A stretch of DNA of 64,000 nt from Methanomassiliicoccales archaeon. Its GTDB lineage: Archaea; Thermoplasmatota; Thermoplasmata; RBG-16-68-12; SOIM01. The stretch covers positions 19,168-83,167 of the forward strand of contig SOIM01000033.1 of NCBI GenBank assembly GCA_004377185.1, written 5' to 3'. The position numbers and the translations under genes were made by a program. This document shows, one piece after another, positions 26,008-34,333 of the stretch. Position 1 is the stretch's first letter, and each line of letters opens with the position of its first letter. The notes beneath the pieces are model-generated. The model saw only the letters and a program-made list of their open reading frames with translations. It was not told the origin of the DNA and made no database searches.

Positions 26008-26175
26008 TCAATTGGCAGATTGGGTAAAGGCATTAAACTTCTTCGATTATCACTTGTATGTGGTTGTGCTCTCTTCCTGCTCTTCATCCCTCTTTGAGTT
26101 CACAAGCCCTTTGGTCTTGCATTCATTGTTAGAAGGCAGAATAGAGATACACTGGCTATGTAGGGAGAAAGGGCA

Positions 26176-26305
26176 AAAGGTGCCAGGTCACCGCCGTAAG
26201 CCCCCTTCAGTCGGTCAGATCTTGTCTAACCGGACAGGAAATGTCTGAAATCCCTCGATGAAATGGGTTCCTGAGAAGGGCCCTGTTCTTCTATTCTCTC
26301 CAGAG
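26176..26305 (+). repeat. Dispersed structured repeat, copy B (most complete)
   Basis: The 377-bp gap before the nucleotidyltransferase gene is mostly this repeat. Order: GGTGCCAGGTCACCGCCGTA (5' part, shared with C and D), AAGCCCCCTTC, a hairpin GTCGGTCAGA (26210-26219) with TCTAACCGGAC (26225-26235), and a 26-base block at 26242-26267 identical to copy A. CAGGAA (26235-26240) and TTCCTG (26268-26273) bracket the identical block. No protein is encoded. Confidence 0.75.
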
Positions 26306-26353
26306 TGCTTGGAGAATCCCCGTTTCGACGCTTAGAACCTTGCGGGCAAAAGC

Positions 26354-26401
26354 GTTATATATTCTGGTACACATGTGCTAATATATGATACACTTGTATC
26401 A
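26354..26401 (+). promoter_or_regulatory. Promoter and palindromes of the HTH-nucleotidyltransferase gene
   Basis: GTTATATATTC (26354-26364) predicts initiation near the ATG at 26385, a leaderless message. CACATGTG (26370-26377) and TGATACACTTGTATCA (26386-26401, 6-bp arms) are palindromes on the start site and first codons, suitable as operators for the encoded HTH. Confidence 0.5.
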
Positions 26402-26942
26402 GAAGATTACACACTTGAGAGTACTCAGACATTTTTTCTCTTCTCCAAACGAGAGGTTCTATTTGAGGGAAATGGCGCGCCTGCTGGAGATGAGCCCGAT
26501 GACCCTTAAACGCTCTCTTGACGCCCTTTTAGGAGATGATCTGATAGTGAGGGAGGTAATCAAAAACCAGATTCTATATCGCGCCAATGTGGACAACCAG
26601 GCATTCCGTTTCGCGAAGATAGCCTACAATCTTTCGTGGCTGGAGAAGAATTCGGTGGTGGAATCCCTTGTCGAGAATGTTCCAGGAACTAGCTCGATAG
26701 TCTTCTACGGGAGCCACGCGAAGGGTGAGAACGACAGGCACAGTGACCTTGACCTTCTGATAATCTCAACCGCGAAAGCAGTGGAAACAAGCGACATTGA
26801 GAAGAAACTGGGCGTTGACGTTAACGTCATGAACTTCAGCAGGGCGAGTTGGACCAAGCAGGCCAAGAACAACAGGGCTTTCTATCTGGACATCATCACG
26901 GAAGGCATCGTACTGTACGGAACCAGGCCGGTGGTTGAGTGA
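26385..26942 (+). CDS. HTH-nucleotidyltransferase (MNT) fusion
   Basis: Residues 1-70 form a winged helix (YLREMARLLEMSPMTLKRSLDALLGDDLIVREV). Residues about 100-185 form a minimal nucleotidyltransferase with FYGSHAKGENDRHSDLDLLI: GS at 109-110, catalytic D121 and D123, and a third Asp at 145 (VDVNVMN). All three metal ligands are present, so activity is possible. MNT proteins commonly act as antitoxins to HEPN toxins by nucleotidylating them; here the fused HTH suggests a DNA-binding, self-regulating version. No HEPN gene lies in the same direction. The 3' end overlaps the convergent 208-aa gene by 47 bp. Confidence 0.85.
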   Translation: MIHLYQKITHLRVLRHFFSSPNERFYLREMARLLEMSPMTLKRSLDALLGDDLIVREVIKNQILYRANVDNQAFRFAKIAYNLSWLEKNSVVESLVENVPGTSSIVFYGSHAKGENDRHSDLDLLIISTAKAVETSDIEKKLGVDVNVMNFSRASWTKQAKNNRAFYLDIITEGIVLYGTRPVVE

Positions 26943-27522
26943 GACTTGAGGACTGTTTTGAGAAAGGTCTGCTGAGAAGGCGTCGTCCCGATTCGCTCAA
27001 GGTCAGGAGGGCCATGGTGTAGAAGATCGTTGCATATCTCAGAGCGTCTGCTTTTGAAGTTTTGAGGTCGACAAGGACATCGACACGTTTGTCAAAGATC
27101 CGGTCAAAAATGGCAATACTTTCGTTCATGTAAGTCTCTGCCGATTTTTCCAGTTGTGTCCAACTTCTCGACTTCCACATCGGTTTGGCGGACTCATATA
27201 GGTTCTTTATGAGAACCGTCTTGTCGCACGCGTTTGGAACACTGTGGATTTCCATTCCCTGAGAATTCATTCTATAGAACTTGAAGTCTTCCTTAATGTC
27301 CAGAGCGGAATCGTAGACAAGATGAGTCACGAAAGTCCTCACTATTGTCTTAAGGAGGAACTTGTATCCCTCGAAGTAATCATCAAGTCTCTTTGCACCA
27401 TGGTACGTGCGCAGCCATTGTTGGAACTGATTGACGTCTCCGGAGATCTTCAGAGCATTCAGAATCCCAAAGATGTCGCCTACCTCAGTTCCAATCTCCT
27501 CGTGTGTTGCTTTCTCAGTCAT
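26896..27522 (-). CDS. Hypothetical helical protein, 208 aa
   Basis: Not recognised. Mostly alpha-helical and soluble: DVNQFQQWLRTYHGAKRLDDYFEGYKFLLKTIVRTFVTHLVYDS, then an all-helical C-terminal half (ESIAIFDRIFDKRVDVLVDLKTSKADALRYATIFYTMALLTL). An RxxxxH sequence (RTFVTH) recalls HEPN RNases, but the position and surroundings are not convincing. TTTTTGTATC at about 27562-27553 could be its TATA box. It is tail to tail with the HTH-nucleotidyltransferase gene, with a 47-bp overlap. Confidence 0.6.
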   Translation of the reverse strand: MTEKATHEEIGTEVGDIFGILNALKISGDVNQFQQWLRTYHGAKRLDDYFEGYKFLLKTIVRTFVTHLVYDSALDIKEDFKFYRMNSQGMEIHSVPNACDKTVLIKNLYESAKPMWKSRSWTQLEKSAETYMNESIAIFDRIFDKRVDVLVDLKTSKADALRYATIFYTMALLTLSESGRRLLSRPFSKQSSSLTQPPAWFRTVRCLP

Positions 27523-27671
27523 AGGTTATTCTGAGACTATTGAACTGCAGATACAAAAATCCAGTGGTCTTTCTATTTTGGCTCCGTCTGACAACAGGCT
27601 GATGTTGGCATATGTTGATGACAAATTACGAGGTACACTCATTTCTGATGAGATCGAGAAGACGATTCATT

Positions 27672-30600
27672 TCACACTTTCTCTCTTGATTTCGCTTTCC
27701 TCCTTTTGATTAGGATGAACGTTATTACTATCAAGAGAACGACGACTATCAGTGCCACGGTTGTCCAGAACAGGTAATCTAATGGGTCCTTTGGCGGGGG
27801 ATTATCAACAACTACCGTCACGCTCACATTCACTGAATAGTTGGTTCCATCATATGCGCGCACGCAGATTGTGTGGTTTCCGTTCGAAACGTTCGTGGTC
27901 TCCCAAGTGTGGTTCCACGAAAGGATTCCATCGACTCCGACCCAATCACCTTGATCAATACTTATTTCCACCCTCTCCGCCTTTCCATCTGGGTCATGTG
28001 TCGTGCCGGTTATCGTATATTCTCCCGATATCGTCTCCCCTTCCGCTGGATTCGTGATCCTTGGAGTAGGGAAGTACTCGACTCTGAGTTGCTTTGTTGC
28101 CTCGTCTTTCAGTCCGCCACTATCCTTCACCTCAAGGTAGATTGTGTAGATTCCAGGATTCTCATATCTGTGCTGAGTAGTCTTCGTCTTCGACCAGTCT
28201 GTGTCCCAGACTCCATCGTCCTCCCAGTCCCATCGGACCTCCAAAGCATCAGAGGGTTCGTCCATATCCGAGGACGAAGAGGCGTCCAAGGTGAATAGCG
28301 TATTCACATCTCCCGTCTCTGGGGTGACGGTGAAAGAAGCAGTCGGGGGGTCATTGCCTGGTGGGTTGTACTCTACAGTTATCGATACTATTGCCGATGG
28401 GTTGCCTGCGTTGTCCCACGCTCTTGCCTCAATGAAGTTCGTACCGGGATTGAGATTCTGTGAAATACTCCAAGTTGACGTTCCTACGGCATCTGACCAA
28501 GACCCCCCATCTAGATGAACCTCAACACGCTCTAAACCACTGCCACCCATGTCTGATGCTGTGCCTGCAACCGTTATCGGGGTGGTGTCAAAGATCTCTC
28601 CTTCAGTGGGTGAGGTTATCCCCACTATGGGTGGAATCGTCTCATATCCGTAAGGCGACACAAGGGGGTAATTGTCTTGACCAAGTCCGATTTTGTAGGG
28701 GGAGTCACCTATACCGTCGGCACCTGGTATGTCTTGGTTGGGTCCATGATTTTGGTCAACACCTGAGTAGTCAGACCAGTAGTTGCCACCTGACGGATAA
28801 CTATCATTCCAAAAGTTATCATTCGAACCGTCATAAGCTCGATTTTCATTATCAGTGAAACTGTTATGGAATATTCTGTTATCATATGAATATTCAACAT
28901 AAATTCCGCGAGTATTGTTTGACACCTGGTTTTCCGTTATGTTGTTGTACGGTGAATGGTGAATGCTGATGCCAAGTCCGTTATTCGATACGTTATTATA
29001 GGTTATGTTGCTCGATGAATACCTGAGATGGACCCCCTTCCCATTGCCCGATATGTTGTTGCTTGTAATCTCACTTCTCAAGGCATTGTCAAGATAGATT
29101 CCTCTAGAGTTGTTGGTCAAGTTGTTGCTTGTCAGAACTACCCCCGTGGAGAAAGCTATCTCTATCCCCACGAAAGCGTTGCTTGCCTTCAGGTGTCTTA
29201 CGTCAACATTTGTGCAATTTGCCAGAATGAGCTGTCCGATAGGCATCCCGTCTATATCGATTCCGCTGCAGTTCTTGTGATAATACAATGGTCTCCCGTT
29301 TACTACGTTGTTGTCCGGTATTATGTGGGTGTTGTAGTGTGAGAGCTGATTACCCCATATAAAAACCCCGTCGTTGAGAAGGCTGTTGCCCATTATGTAG
29401 TTGTTCGTTGACATGTAAATTTCAATCCCCGTTTCCTCGTTGTTGGATATGGTGTTACCTTCGACTCTGGATCCTTTGCTTCTAGAGGCTAGATAGATAC
29501 CCCTTTCGTTGTTCGTGATTGTGTTGTTTCTTACGATGTTGTCTTCACAGCCCTGATATATATCAACTCCCCTCTCATCGTTGTATGATATCGTATTGTT
29601 GGCGAGCGTGTTCATTCTAGACCAACCGAAATAGACGCCATACATGTTTGATTCGATGCCATTGTTCTCTATCGTGTTGTGGTCTGATGACAGAATCCTT
29701 ATTGCACGTCCAGCAAGTGACACGTTATTGTTCGAAATTCTATTCCAATCTGAATTTTTAAGATAGACTCCAGAAGATACGTTCCACAGACTGTTGTTAG
29801 TGACCCGCGAGTTCGATGTGTATATCAGTTGCACCGCACCGTAGGTGTTACCAATTCGCAGGTTATTCACCATTATATTGTCGCAGTTGGCGAAGATGAC
29901 CTGACCCACAGATTCTCCATCGACAGTTATCCCTGCACAATCAGTGAAATAGCGAAGCGGTTTCCCGTTGACTGTGTTGTTTTGTATCGTATGGGTAGTG
30001 TAATCAGTCAATTGGCCCATGCTTAGATAGATTCCACTGTTGATGAACGTGTTGTCCGAGACGTTATTGTGATCTGACCATGTGAAGTGGATTCCGGCCA
30101 AATCGTGCGCCATAATGTTATTTGTGAACGTGTTGTAATCTGAATATTCGAAAAGGATAGTCGAGCCCTTATTTGAATAGAAACTGTTGTTAGTGATTAC
30201 ATTGTAGTCAGAGTGATAGAGATAGATCCCTCCCCCCTCGTCCGATATATTGTTGTCTATTATCTGGTTGTTGTTGGACCATTGTAGTTCTATGCCATCT
30301 CTATTCTTTGTCAGGTAGTTGTTGATGATTTTGTTTCCATCAGACGAATCGATGTAGATGGCGTTGAAAGCAAAGCTCATTTCGCAGTATTCGACATCCA
30401 CGTATCCACTGGAGCTAACCACGACTCCATACCATTCGTAGTCCTCCGGGGTTGGTGAATTGGATGTCATGATAATCTTGTTCATTTCCGTGCCCACTGC
30501 CACGAGGGACCCGTCCACATATATGCTGACATAATAGTCGATTTTTGCTTGAACGCCAGGTTCAATCGTAAGGTTCTCGCCCACCGGGACAGTGACATCG

Positions 30601-30770
30601 TCCACAACGATATAGGGGCTTCCGGCCAGTGTCCAAGGCCCGCCCGAGCCATCGTATATGATTCCACTCACGTCAGTCCCCCGAACGTTTGCAGATTCGG
30701 TTATCAGGAGCCCTAGGAATCCCCCTATGAGAATCAATGCTACAACACTGATGGCTCCTTCCCTCCTCAT
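27672..30770 (-). CDS. NosD-type beta-helix surface protein with PKD and Ig domains
   Basis: Secreted, C-terminally anchored, 1032 aa. Signal peptide ISVVALILIGGFLGLLITES; right-handed parallel beta-helix (about 40-690) of 22-residue PbH1/NosD turns such as GIYLYHSDYNVITNNSF; the usual NosD end WNDSYPSGGNYWSDYSGVD. Then an Ig-like domain (PPIVGITSPTEGEIF, about 715-800), a PKD domain (PPTASFTVTPETGDV ... WDWEDDGVWDTDW ... HRYENPGIYTIYLEV), a second Ig-like domain (PRITNPAEGETISGEYTITGTTHDPDG), TM helix WTTVALIVVVLLIVITFILI and a basic tail. Very rich in NxS/T sites. A carbohydrate or surface role is likely but not shown. The transposase gene ends 9 bp upstream. Confidence 0.87.
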   Translation of the reverse strand: MRREGAISVVALILIGGFLGLLITESANVRGTDVSGIIYDGSGGPWTLAGSPYIVVDDVTVPVGENLTIEPGVQAKIDYYVSIYVDGSLVAVGTEMNKIIMTSNSPTPEDYEWYGVVVSSSGYVDVEYCEMSFAFNAIYIDSSDGNKIINNYLTKNRDGIELQWSNNNQIIDNNISDEGGGIYLYHSDYNVITNNSFYSNKGSTILFEYSDYNTFTNNIMAHDLAGIHFTWSDHNNVSDNTFINSGIYLSMGQLTDYTTHTIQNNTVNGKPLRYFTDCAGITVDGESVGQVIFANCDNIMVNNLRIGNTYGAVQLIYTSNSRVTNNSLWNVSSGVYLKNSDWNRISNNNVSLAGRAIRILSSDHNTIENNGIESNMYGVYFGWSRMNTLANNTISYNDERGVDIYQGCEDNIVRNNTITNNERGIYLASRSKGSRVEGNTISNNEETGIEIYMSTNNYIMGNSLLNDGVFIWGNQLSHYNTHIIPDNNVVNGRPLYYHKNCSGIDIDGMPIGQLILANCTNVDVRHLKASNAFVGIEIAFSTGVVLTSNNLTNNSRGIYLDNALRSEITSNNISGNGKGVHLRYSSSNITYNNVSNNGLGISIHHSPYNNITENQVSNNTRGIYVEYSYDNRIFHNSFTDNENRAYDGSNDNFWNDSYPSGGNYWSDYSGVDQNHGPNQDIPGADGIGDSPYKIGLGQDNYPLVSPYGYETIPPIVGITSPTEGEIFDTTPITVAGTASDMGGSGLERVEVHLDGGSWSDAVGTSTWSISQNLNPGTNFIEARAWDNAGNPSAIVSITVEYNPPGNDPPTASFTVTPETGDVNTLFTLDASSSSDMDEPSDALEVRWDWEDDGVWDTDWSKTKTTQHRYENPGIYTIYLEVKDSGGLKDEATKQLRVEYFPTPRITNPAEGETISGEYTITGTTHDPDGKAERVEISIDQGDWVGVDGILSWNHTWETTNVSNGNHTICVRAYDGTNYSVNVSVTVVVDNPPPKDPLDYLFWTTVALIVVVLLIVITFILIKRRKAKSREKV

Positions 30771-30779
30771 GCAAACACC

Positions 30780-32093
30780 CTAGTCGGTTCGAAATGTGCT
30801 TTCCGAATATATAACCCTGACGTTCCTGCTCAAGCAGATAAGGAACAAACAATTGTGAAAGAGGATATCGAGAGATGATATCGATCTCTCAAGGTCCTTC
30901 CTTTCTGGGAATCCAAGATAGTACAGCCAATCATGTCCATTCATATCGAATCCCATCACCTCCACTGGAGCCTTTCCCGCGTATTGTCCTCTCTTGAATC
31001 TGTGAAGGTCCCAGTGGAACAGGACTAACTTGAGGAACCTGTTCCCGCATTTCAGGGAGAAGAAGGACACTATCTGATGGAATATCCTCCTGATATGGTT
31101 GAACAACCTCTCCTCCCTGTTGTTGGTTATCCTCCCTCCAACAACATCCCATATCTGATGGAAGAGTTCCTTGAACCTGTCTATGATGTATCTGAGTATC
31201 TTCATCTTCTTGAACCTGTTACTTTCCTTCTCCAGCCTCTTCTCCCATCTGGATATGGTCCTCAATTGATGGAAGAAGCACACCACATGCTTGGCATGTG
31301 GATATCTCTCCTTGAGAACCGAGGGATATATGTCCGATCCATCTGTCACGAACCTCCATGGATCCACAAGGAACGAATCCACATCATCCAGAAGCAGGGA
31401 GACGTCATCCGATGTGGCCGTGTCCGAGAATCTTCCACTCAGACATAAGTATCCTTTGTGCGTCATGGCGACCGTGAGTGAGGAGGAGTTCCCCCTCCTC
31501 CTTGTGTATATCTCATCCAGATGTATGGTGCACCTACCGTTCCACTCCATGTTAGGAACTATCTCCCTTCCGAAGACATGGTCCACTCTATCACCCACTT
31601 GATTGCACCAGTATCTCACCGTACTGTGACAAGGCCTGCAGTCGTAATCCCTCTCCATCCTGTGTTCAACGTGCCTGGATGAGTTCATGTCCTCTATCCT
31701 TGCGTTCAATGCCACCCTCTGAGCGTCCTTGGCGTACTGCTTCCACTTATCTATGAAATCGAAGGACTGGACGACTGTCTTCCTGCAGTTCCTGCACTGA
31801 TACCTCTCCACCCTCACCTCTTTCCTTCCCTTGAGAGTGATCGGATGCCTTACATAGGCACAATACTCATAGAACTCCCAGGAGCCGCATTCCTTACACT
31901 CAATCGGTCTTCCTTCCCTGTTGAAGACCCATCCATCCACTATCACATACCAACTCGAGTGCATCCCCATTCCCAGCCGAGGAATGAAATGAGAGGATAA
32001 GAAACCGATGGTGATACCCGACTGTGGGGAATGGTCATCGCACTCAGACGATAACTTCACAATCGAGTATCGAGAGGATAATGGAGAACCCAA
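30780..32093 (-). CDS. DDE-type transposase with N-terminal zinc ribbon
   Basis: Insertion-sequence transposase. A zinc ribbon (ECKECGSWEFYEYC ... YQCRNCRKTV) precedes an HTH-like region and the DDE core: D in IHLDEIYTRRRG, D in FVTDGSDIYPSVLKERYPHAKHVVCFFH, and E in TNNREERLFNHIRR. The catalytic core looks intact. True start is unclear; ATGs near 31970 and 31964 (MGMHSSWYVIVDG) may be more likely than 32093. IS family not assigned. I could not find convincing terminal inverted repeats or target duplications, so element borders are not given. It sits directly upstream of the beta-helix gene. Confidence 0.85.
   Translation of the reverse strand: MGSPLSSRYSIVKLSSECDDHSPQSGITIGFLSSHFIPRLGMGMHSSWYVIVDGWVFNREGRPIECKECGSWEFYEYCAYVRHPITLKGRKEVRVERYQCRNCRKTVVQSFDFIDKWKQYAKDAQRVALNARIEDMNSSRHVEHRMERDYDCRPCHSTVRYWCNQVGDRVDHVFGREIVPNMEWNGRCTIHLDEIYTRRRGNSSSLTVAMTHKGYLCLSGRFSDTATSDDVSLLLDDVDSFLVDPWRFVTDGSDIYPSVLKERYPHAKHVVCFFHQLRTISRWEKRLEKESNRFKKMKILRYIIDRFKELFHQIWDVVGGRITNNREERLFNHIRRIFHQIVSFFSLKCGNRFLKLVLFHWDLHRFKRGQYAGKAPVEVMGFDMNGHDWLYYLGFPERKDLERSISSLDILFHNCLFLICLSRNVRVIYSESTFRTD
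30783..30816 (-). promoter_or_regulatory. Outward promoter inside the transposase 3' end
   Basis: Reverse-strand GTTATATATTC (30815-30805) is a near-ideal TATA box within the last codons of the transposase gene, predicting initiation near 30785 and a leader of about 15 nt before the beta-helix gene at 30770. It is either the gene's original promoter, read through by the transposase frame, or one brought by the element. Confidence 0.5.
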
Positions 32094-32350
32094 TCATAAG
32101 GTTTTCACAGATGTTTGCTCCTTATCCTCAAGCAACCCTGCCTTTCGATGGCTTCCCCCTCCTTTTCTGCTATCTTGTGGAACTTCACAAGGTCTCGAAT
32201 CCATCTTCTTATGGTTTCCTCAGACTTTTTCCCTTCAGGTCATAGACTCGCGTGCAACTTGTTTCTATTTCTGATAATGATAAACAGATAGAAACCCTTA
32301 TCAAACCCGATTCCAAACCCGTCCTTAGCTTCTAGGAGGTGGAGGCGCCC

Positions 32351-32926
32351 ATGAGAATACAAAAGATGAGGGCCAAGGTGTGCATGGTCGGGGACCCAAC
32401 TGTCGGCAAGACAAGTCTTGTGAACCGTTATGTGTATGAGGAGTTCGATAAGAACTGCGATCCAGACTTCGGGGAGGTCGTGACCCAGAAGAAGGTGCTG
32501 ATCCCGTTCATAGAAAGAGGCATGGACGTGGAAATGGATTTGGATGTTTTCGATATCGTGGGCAGGACCAACTTCAGCAACCTGGTGAAGGATGCTTACT
32601 TCTTTAACGCGGACGGGTTTCTGGCGGTGTGCGATACCACCCAAGAAGACACACTGGACGGCCTCTTCGATTGGATTGACTACGGGCGGAGGATCGCGGG
32701 GAACATCCCTGTGCACATGTTTCTGAACAAGGACGACCTGAAGAAGAAGAGGAAGGCCGTGAAGGGGTACGATCTAGGTAAGCTCTGCGAGGACTTCGAT
32801 TCCCTGTACACTCATACGAGCGCCAAGACCGGAAAGAACGTGGAGAAAGGGTTCACCGAGCTGGCAGAGATGATTGCCAGGCAAAAGGTTCACTTCTTTG
32901 ACGAAGAGGATTCATGGGGGTATTGA
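32351..32926 (+). CDS. Ras/Rab-like small GTPase
   Basis: Archaeal small GTPase of the Ras-like superfamily, 191 aa. G1 GDPTVGKTS (14-22), G3 DIVGR (68-72), G4 NKDD (126-129), G5 TSAK (156-159). The G3 has no Gln after the Gly (Arg instead), so intrinsic hydrolysis may be slow, as in other atypical members. No C-terminal Cys lipidation signal; the protein ends in an acidic EEDSWGY. Start ATG at 32351, with AGGAGGTG (32334-32341) at good spacing; a GTG at 32339 lies within that site. Role unknown; trafficking or polarity functions are known only from relatives. Confidence 0.88.
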   Translation: MRIQKMRAKVCMVGDPTVGKTSLVNRYVYEEFDKNCDPDFGEVVTQKKVLIPFIERGMDVEMDLDVFDIVGRTNFSNLVKDAYFFNADGFLAVCDTTQEDTLDGLFDWIDYGRRIAGNIPVHMFLNKDDLKKKRKAVKGYDLGKLCEDFDSLYTHTSAKTGKNVEKGFTELAEMIARQKVHFFDEEDSWGY

Positions 32927-33002
32927 GGGGGCGCGATCCAAGTAGGGCACTCGGATAAGCAGCAATATTCTGGTTTTGCTTCACCTGTCCAATCTCTGTA
33001 GA

Positions 33003-34133
33003 TCAGTGCACATCAACAGAGAGTGTGTAACCGCCACTGCCGAGGTAGGAATAGACACGTACGTAGTAGGTTCCGGAAGAGGTCACTGAATACGAAATCT
33101 GCTCGTCGCTTTCACCTCGATAACTTCCATCCACATCGTTTTCACTGGAATCGTACAATTCCAAATCGAAATCTGAAGAACTGGGGCCCGACAGTGTTAT
33201 GTCTATCGTATCACCAGCTTGCAACGTTATGCTGAAGAAATCGTCCACTTCAGTGCTTTGGTCCAGGTGCCCAGTCACAACCGCTCCGTCGGATATGGGA
33301 TTCGCGCTCACGAAATTGTTGTTTGGTTCGTTCTCTGGGCTGACACCACTCCCGGTCTTGACTATCATGATGTTAACATCCTCGTCAGCAATTGTGCCAG
33401 TTACCGTTGCTTTGCCCGCGCCATAGCTCACTCCACTCAATCCGGAGACATCCATGATCTCGTATCCGGACGGAGCTACGAATCTGAAATCCTGGCCCAC
33501 GAAGGGGTCTAAGTCGAAGTAGATGTTGTATGTCAACTTGTTGGTATCGATGCCAGGCCAGTTTATCGTGCCCGCGAACGTTACAGAAATCGCACTCGCG
33601 CTGTTGATGTTCCCGGTTGCACCATTCAGATCTATGGTTATTCCAGAACCTACACCGCCCACGCCATCAATCTCGAACTCCTGTCCGAGGTTATCTGGCG
33701 CATTCTGCTCGAAACAAGTGACCTCGCTGTCCGAGACCTGTCCGTCCCCATTCCCGCATACATCTTCGATCTGAGTGCGGAGCAATTTGGCCATATCACC
33801 TTTGATTTCGCCTTTGAAGTTAGCGTTCATTGAGTTCGTCGAGGTCATTTCTGCCGTGAAGGGGGTCTTCTCTCCTGGTCCCATTAAGAGCAGAAGCAGG
33901 ATTACAATGATTACCACTGCCACAATAGCTCCCACGATAGCTCCGATGATCTTGCCCTTCCCCTTCCTGGGTGGTTGCGGGGCGGGGGGTTGTCCTGGTG
34001 GTTGGTACTGTGGTTGCTGATATTGGGGTTGCGCAGGTTGTTGGTACTGGGGCTGTGCCGGTTGTTGAGGTGGAGGTTGCTGATACTGTGCCTGTGGGGG
34101 GACTCCTTGATTGCCACTTTGACTATAGGTCAT
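33003..34133 (-). CDS. Membrane-anchored protein with PQ-rich tail and PPC domain
   Basis: 376 aa. The N-terminal cytoplasmic segment (1-about 58) is a repeated Pro/Gln/Tyr sequence (QQPAQPQYQQPAQPQYQQPQ) ending in RKGKGK, then a TM helix (IIGAIVGAIVAVVIIVILLLLL). Outside are an acidic stretch with an EF-hand-like CGNGDGQVSDSEVTCFEQN, a beta-rich domain with GITIDLNGATGNIN, and a C-terminal bacterial pre-peptidase domain (ENEPNNNFVSANPI ... VDDFFSITLQAGDTIDITLSGP ... YYVRVYSYLGSGGYTLSV). PPC domains occur in secreted and surface proteins. Function unknown; a PQ-rich cytoplasmic tail could be a self-associating or protein-binding segment. Confidence 0.8.
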   Translation of the reverse strand: MTYSQSGNQGVPPQAQYQQPPPQQPAQPQYQQPAQPQYQQPQYQPPGQPPAPQPPRKGKGKIIGAIVGAIVAVVIIVILLLLLMGPGEKTPFTAEMTSTNSMNANFKGEIKGDMAKLLRTQIEDVCGNGDGQVSDSEVTCFEQNAPDNLGQEFEIDGVGGVGSGITIDLNGATGNINSASAISVTFAGTINWPGIDTNKLTYNIYFDLDPFVGQDFRFVAPSGYEIMDVSGLSGVSYGAGKATVTGTIADEDVNIMIVKTGSGVSPENEPNNNFVSANPISDGAVVTGHLDQSTEVDDFFSITLQAGDTIDITLSGPSSSDFDLELYDSSENDVDGSYRGESDEQISYSVTSSGTYYVRVYSYLGSGGYTLSVDVH

Positions 34134-34235
34134 TCTTCATTCCTCCTACGATTGAGGCGTCGAACCTAGTGTGGGTATAAAAACAATTCAGTTCAAATCT
34201 TTGGTTTGATAATCTGGCTGACTGTGGCTCACCGT

Positions 34236-34333
34236 CCTATAAAGGATTGAACAACCAATCTTAAATATCCTCTGGAAGTATAATCTCATTCGAACAGAGT
34301 CGCACAGAATCTGGTGAGGAGACTGGGGGATAG
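34236..34333 (+). promoter_or_regulatory. Promoter of the propeller/winged-helix gene with ATTGAAC element
   Basis: ATAAAGGATTGAAC (34239-34252) lies 8 bp before a TATA-like TTAAATAT (34261-34268). The same arrangement is found before the next surface-protein gene (37672-37701), where the element occurs twice. GACTGGGGGA precedes the ATG as ribosome site and is also shared (CTGGGGGA before 37753). Confidence 0.5.

Noticed and set aside
26896..27522. HEPN toxin paired with the HTH-nucleotidyltransferase gene
   Set aside because: Only an RTFVTH match; genes converge rather than form an operon and the motif position is not typical.
30771..32118. Inverted repeat GCAAACA/TGTTTGC as transposon ends
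   Set aside because: Seven bases only, no extension, and the left copy would lie right at the beta-helix gene start.
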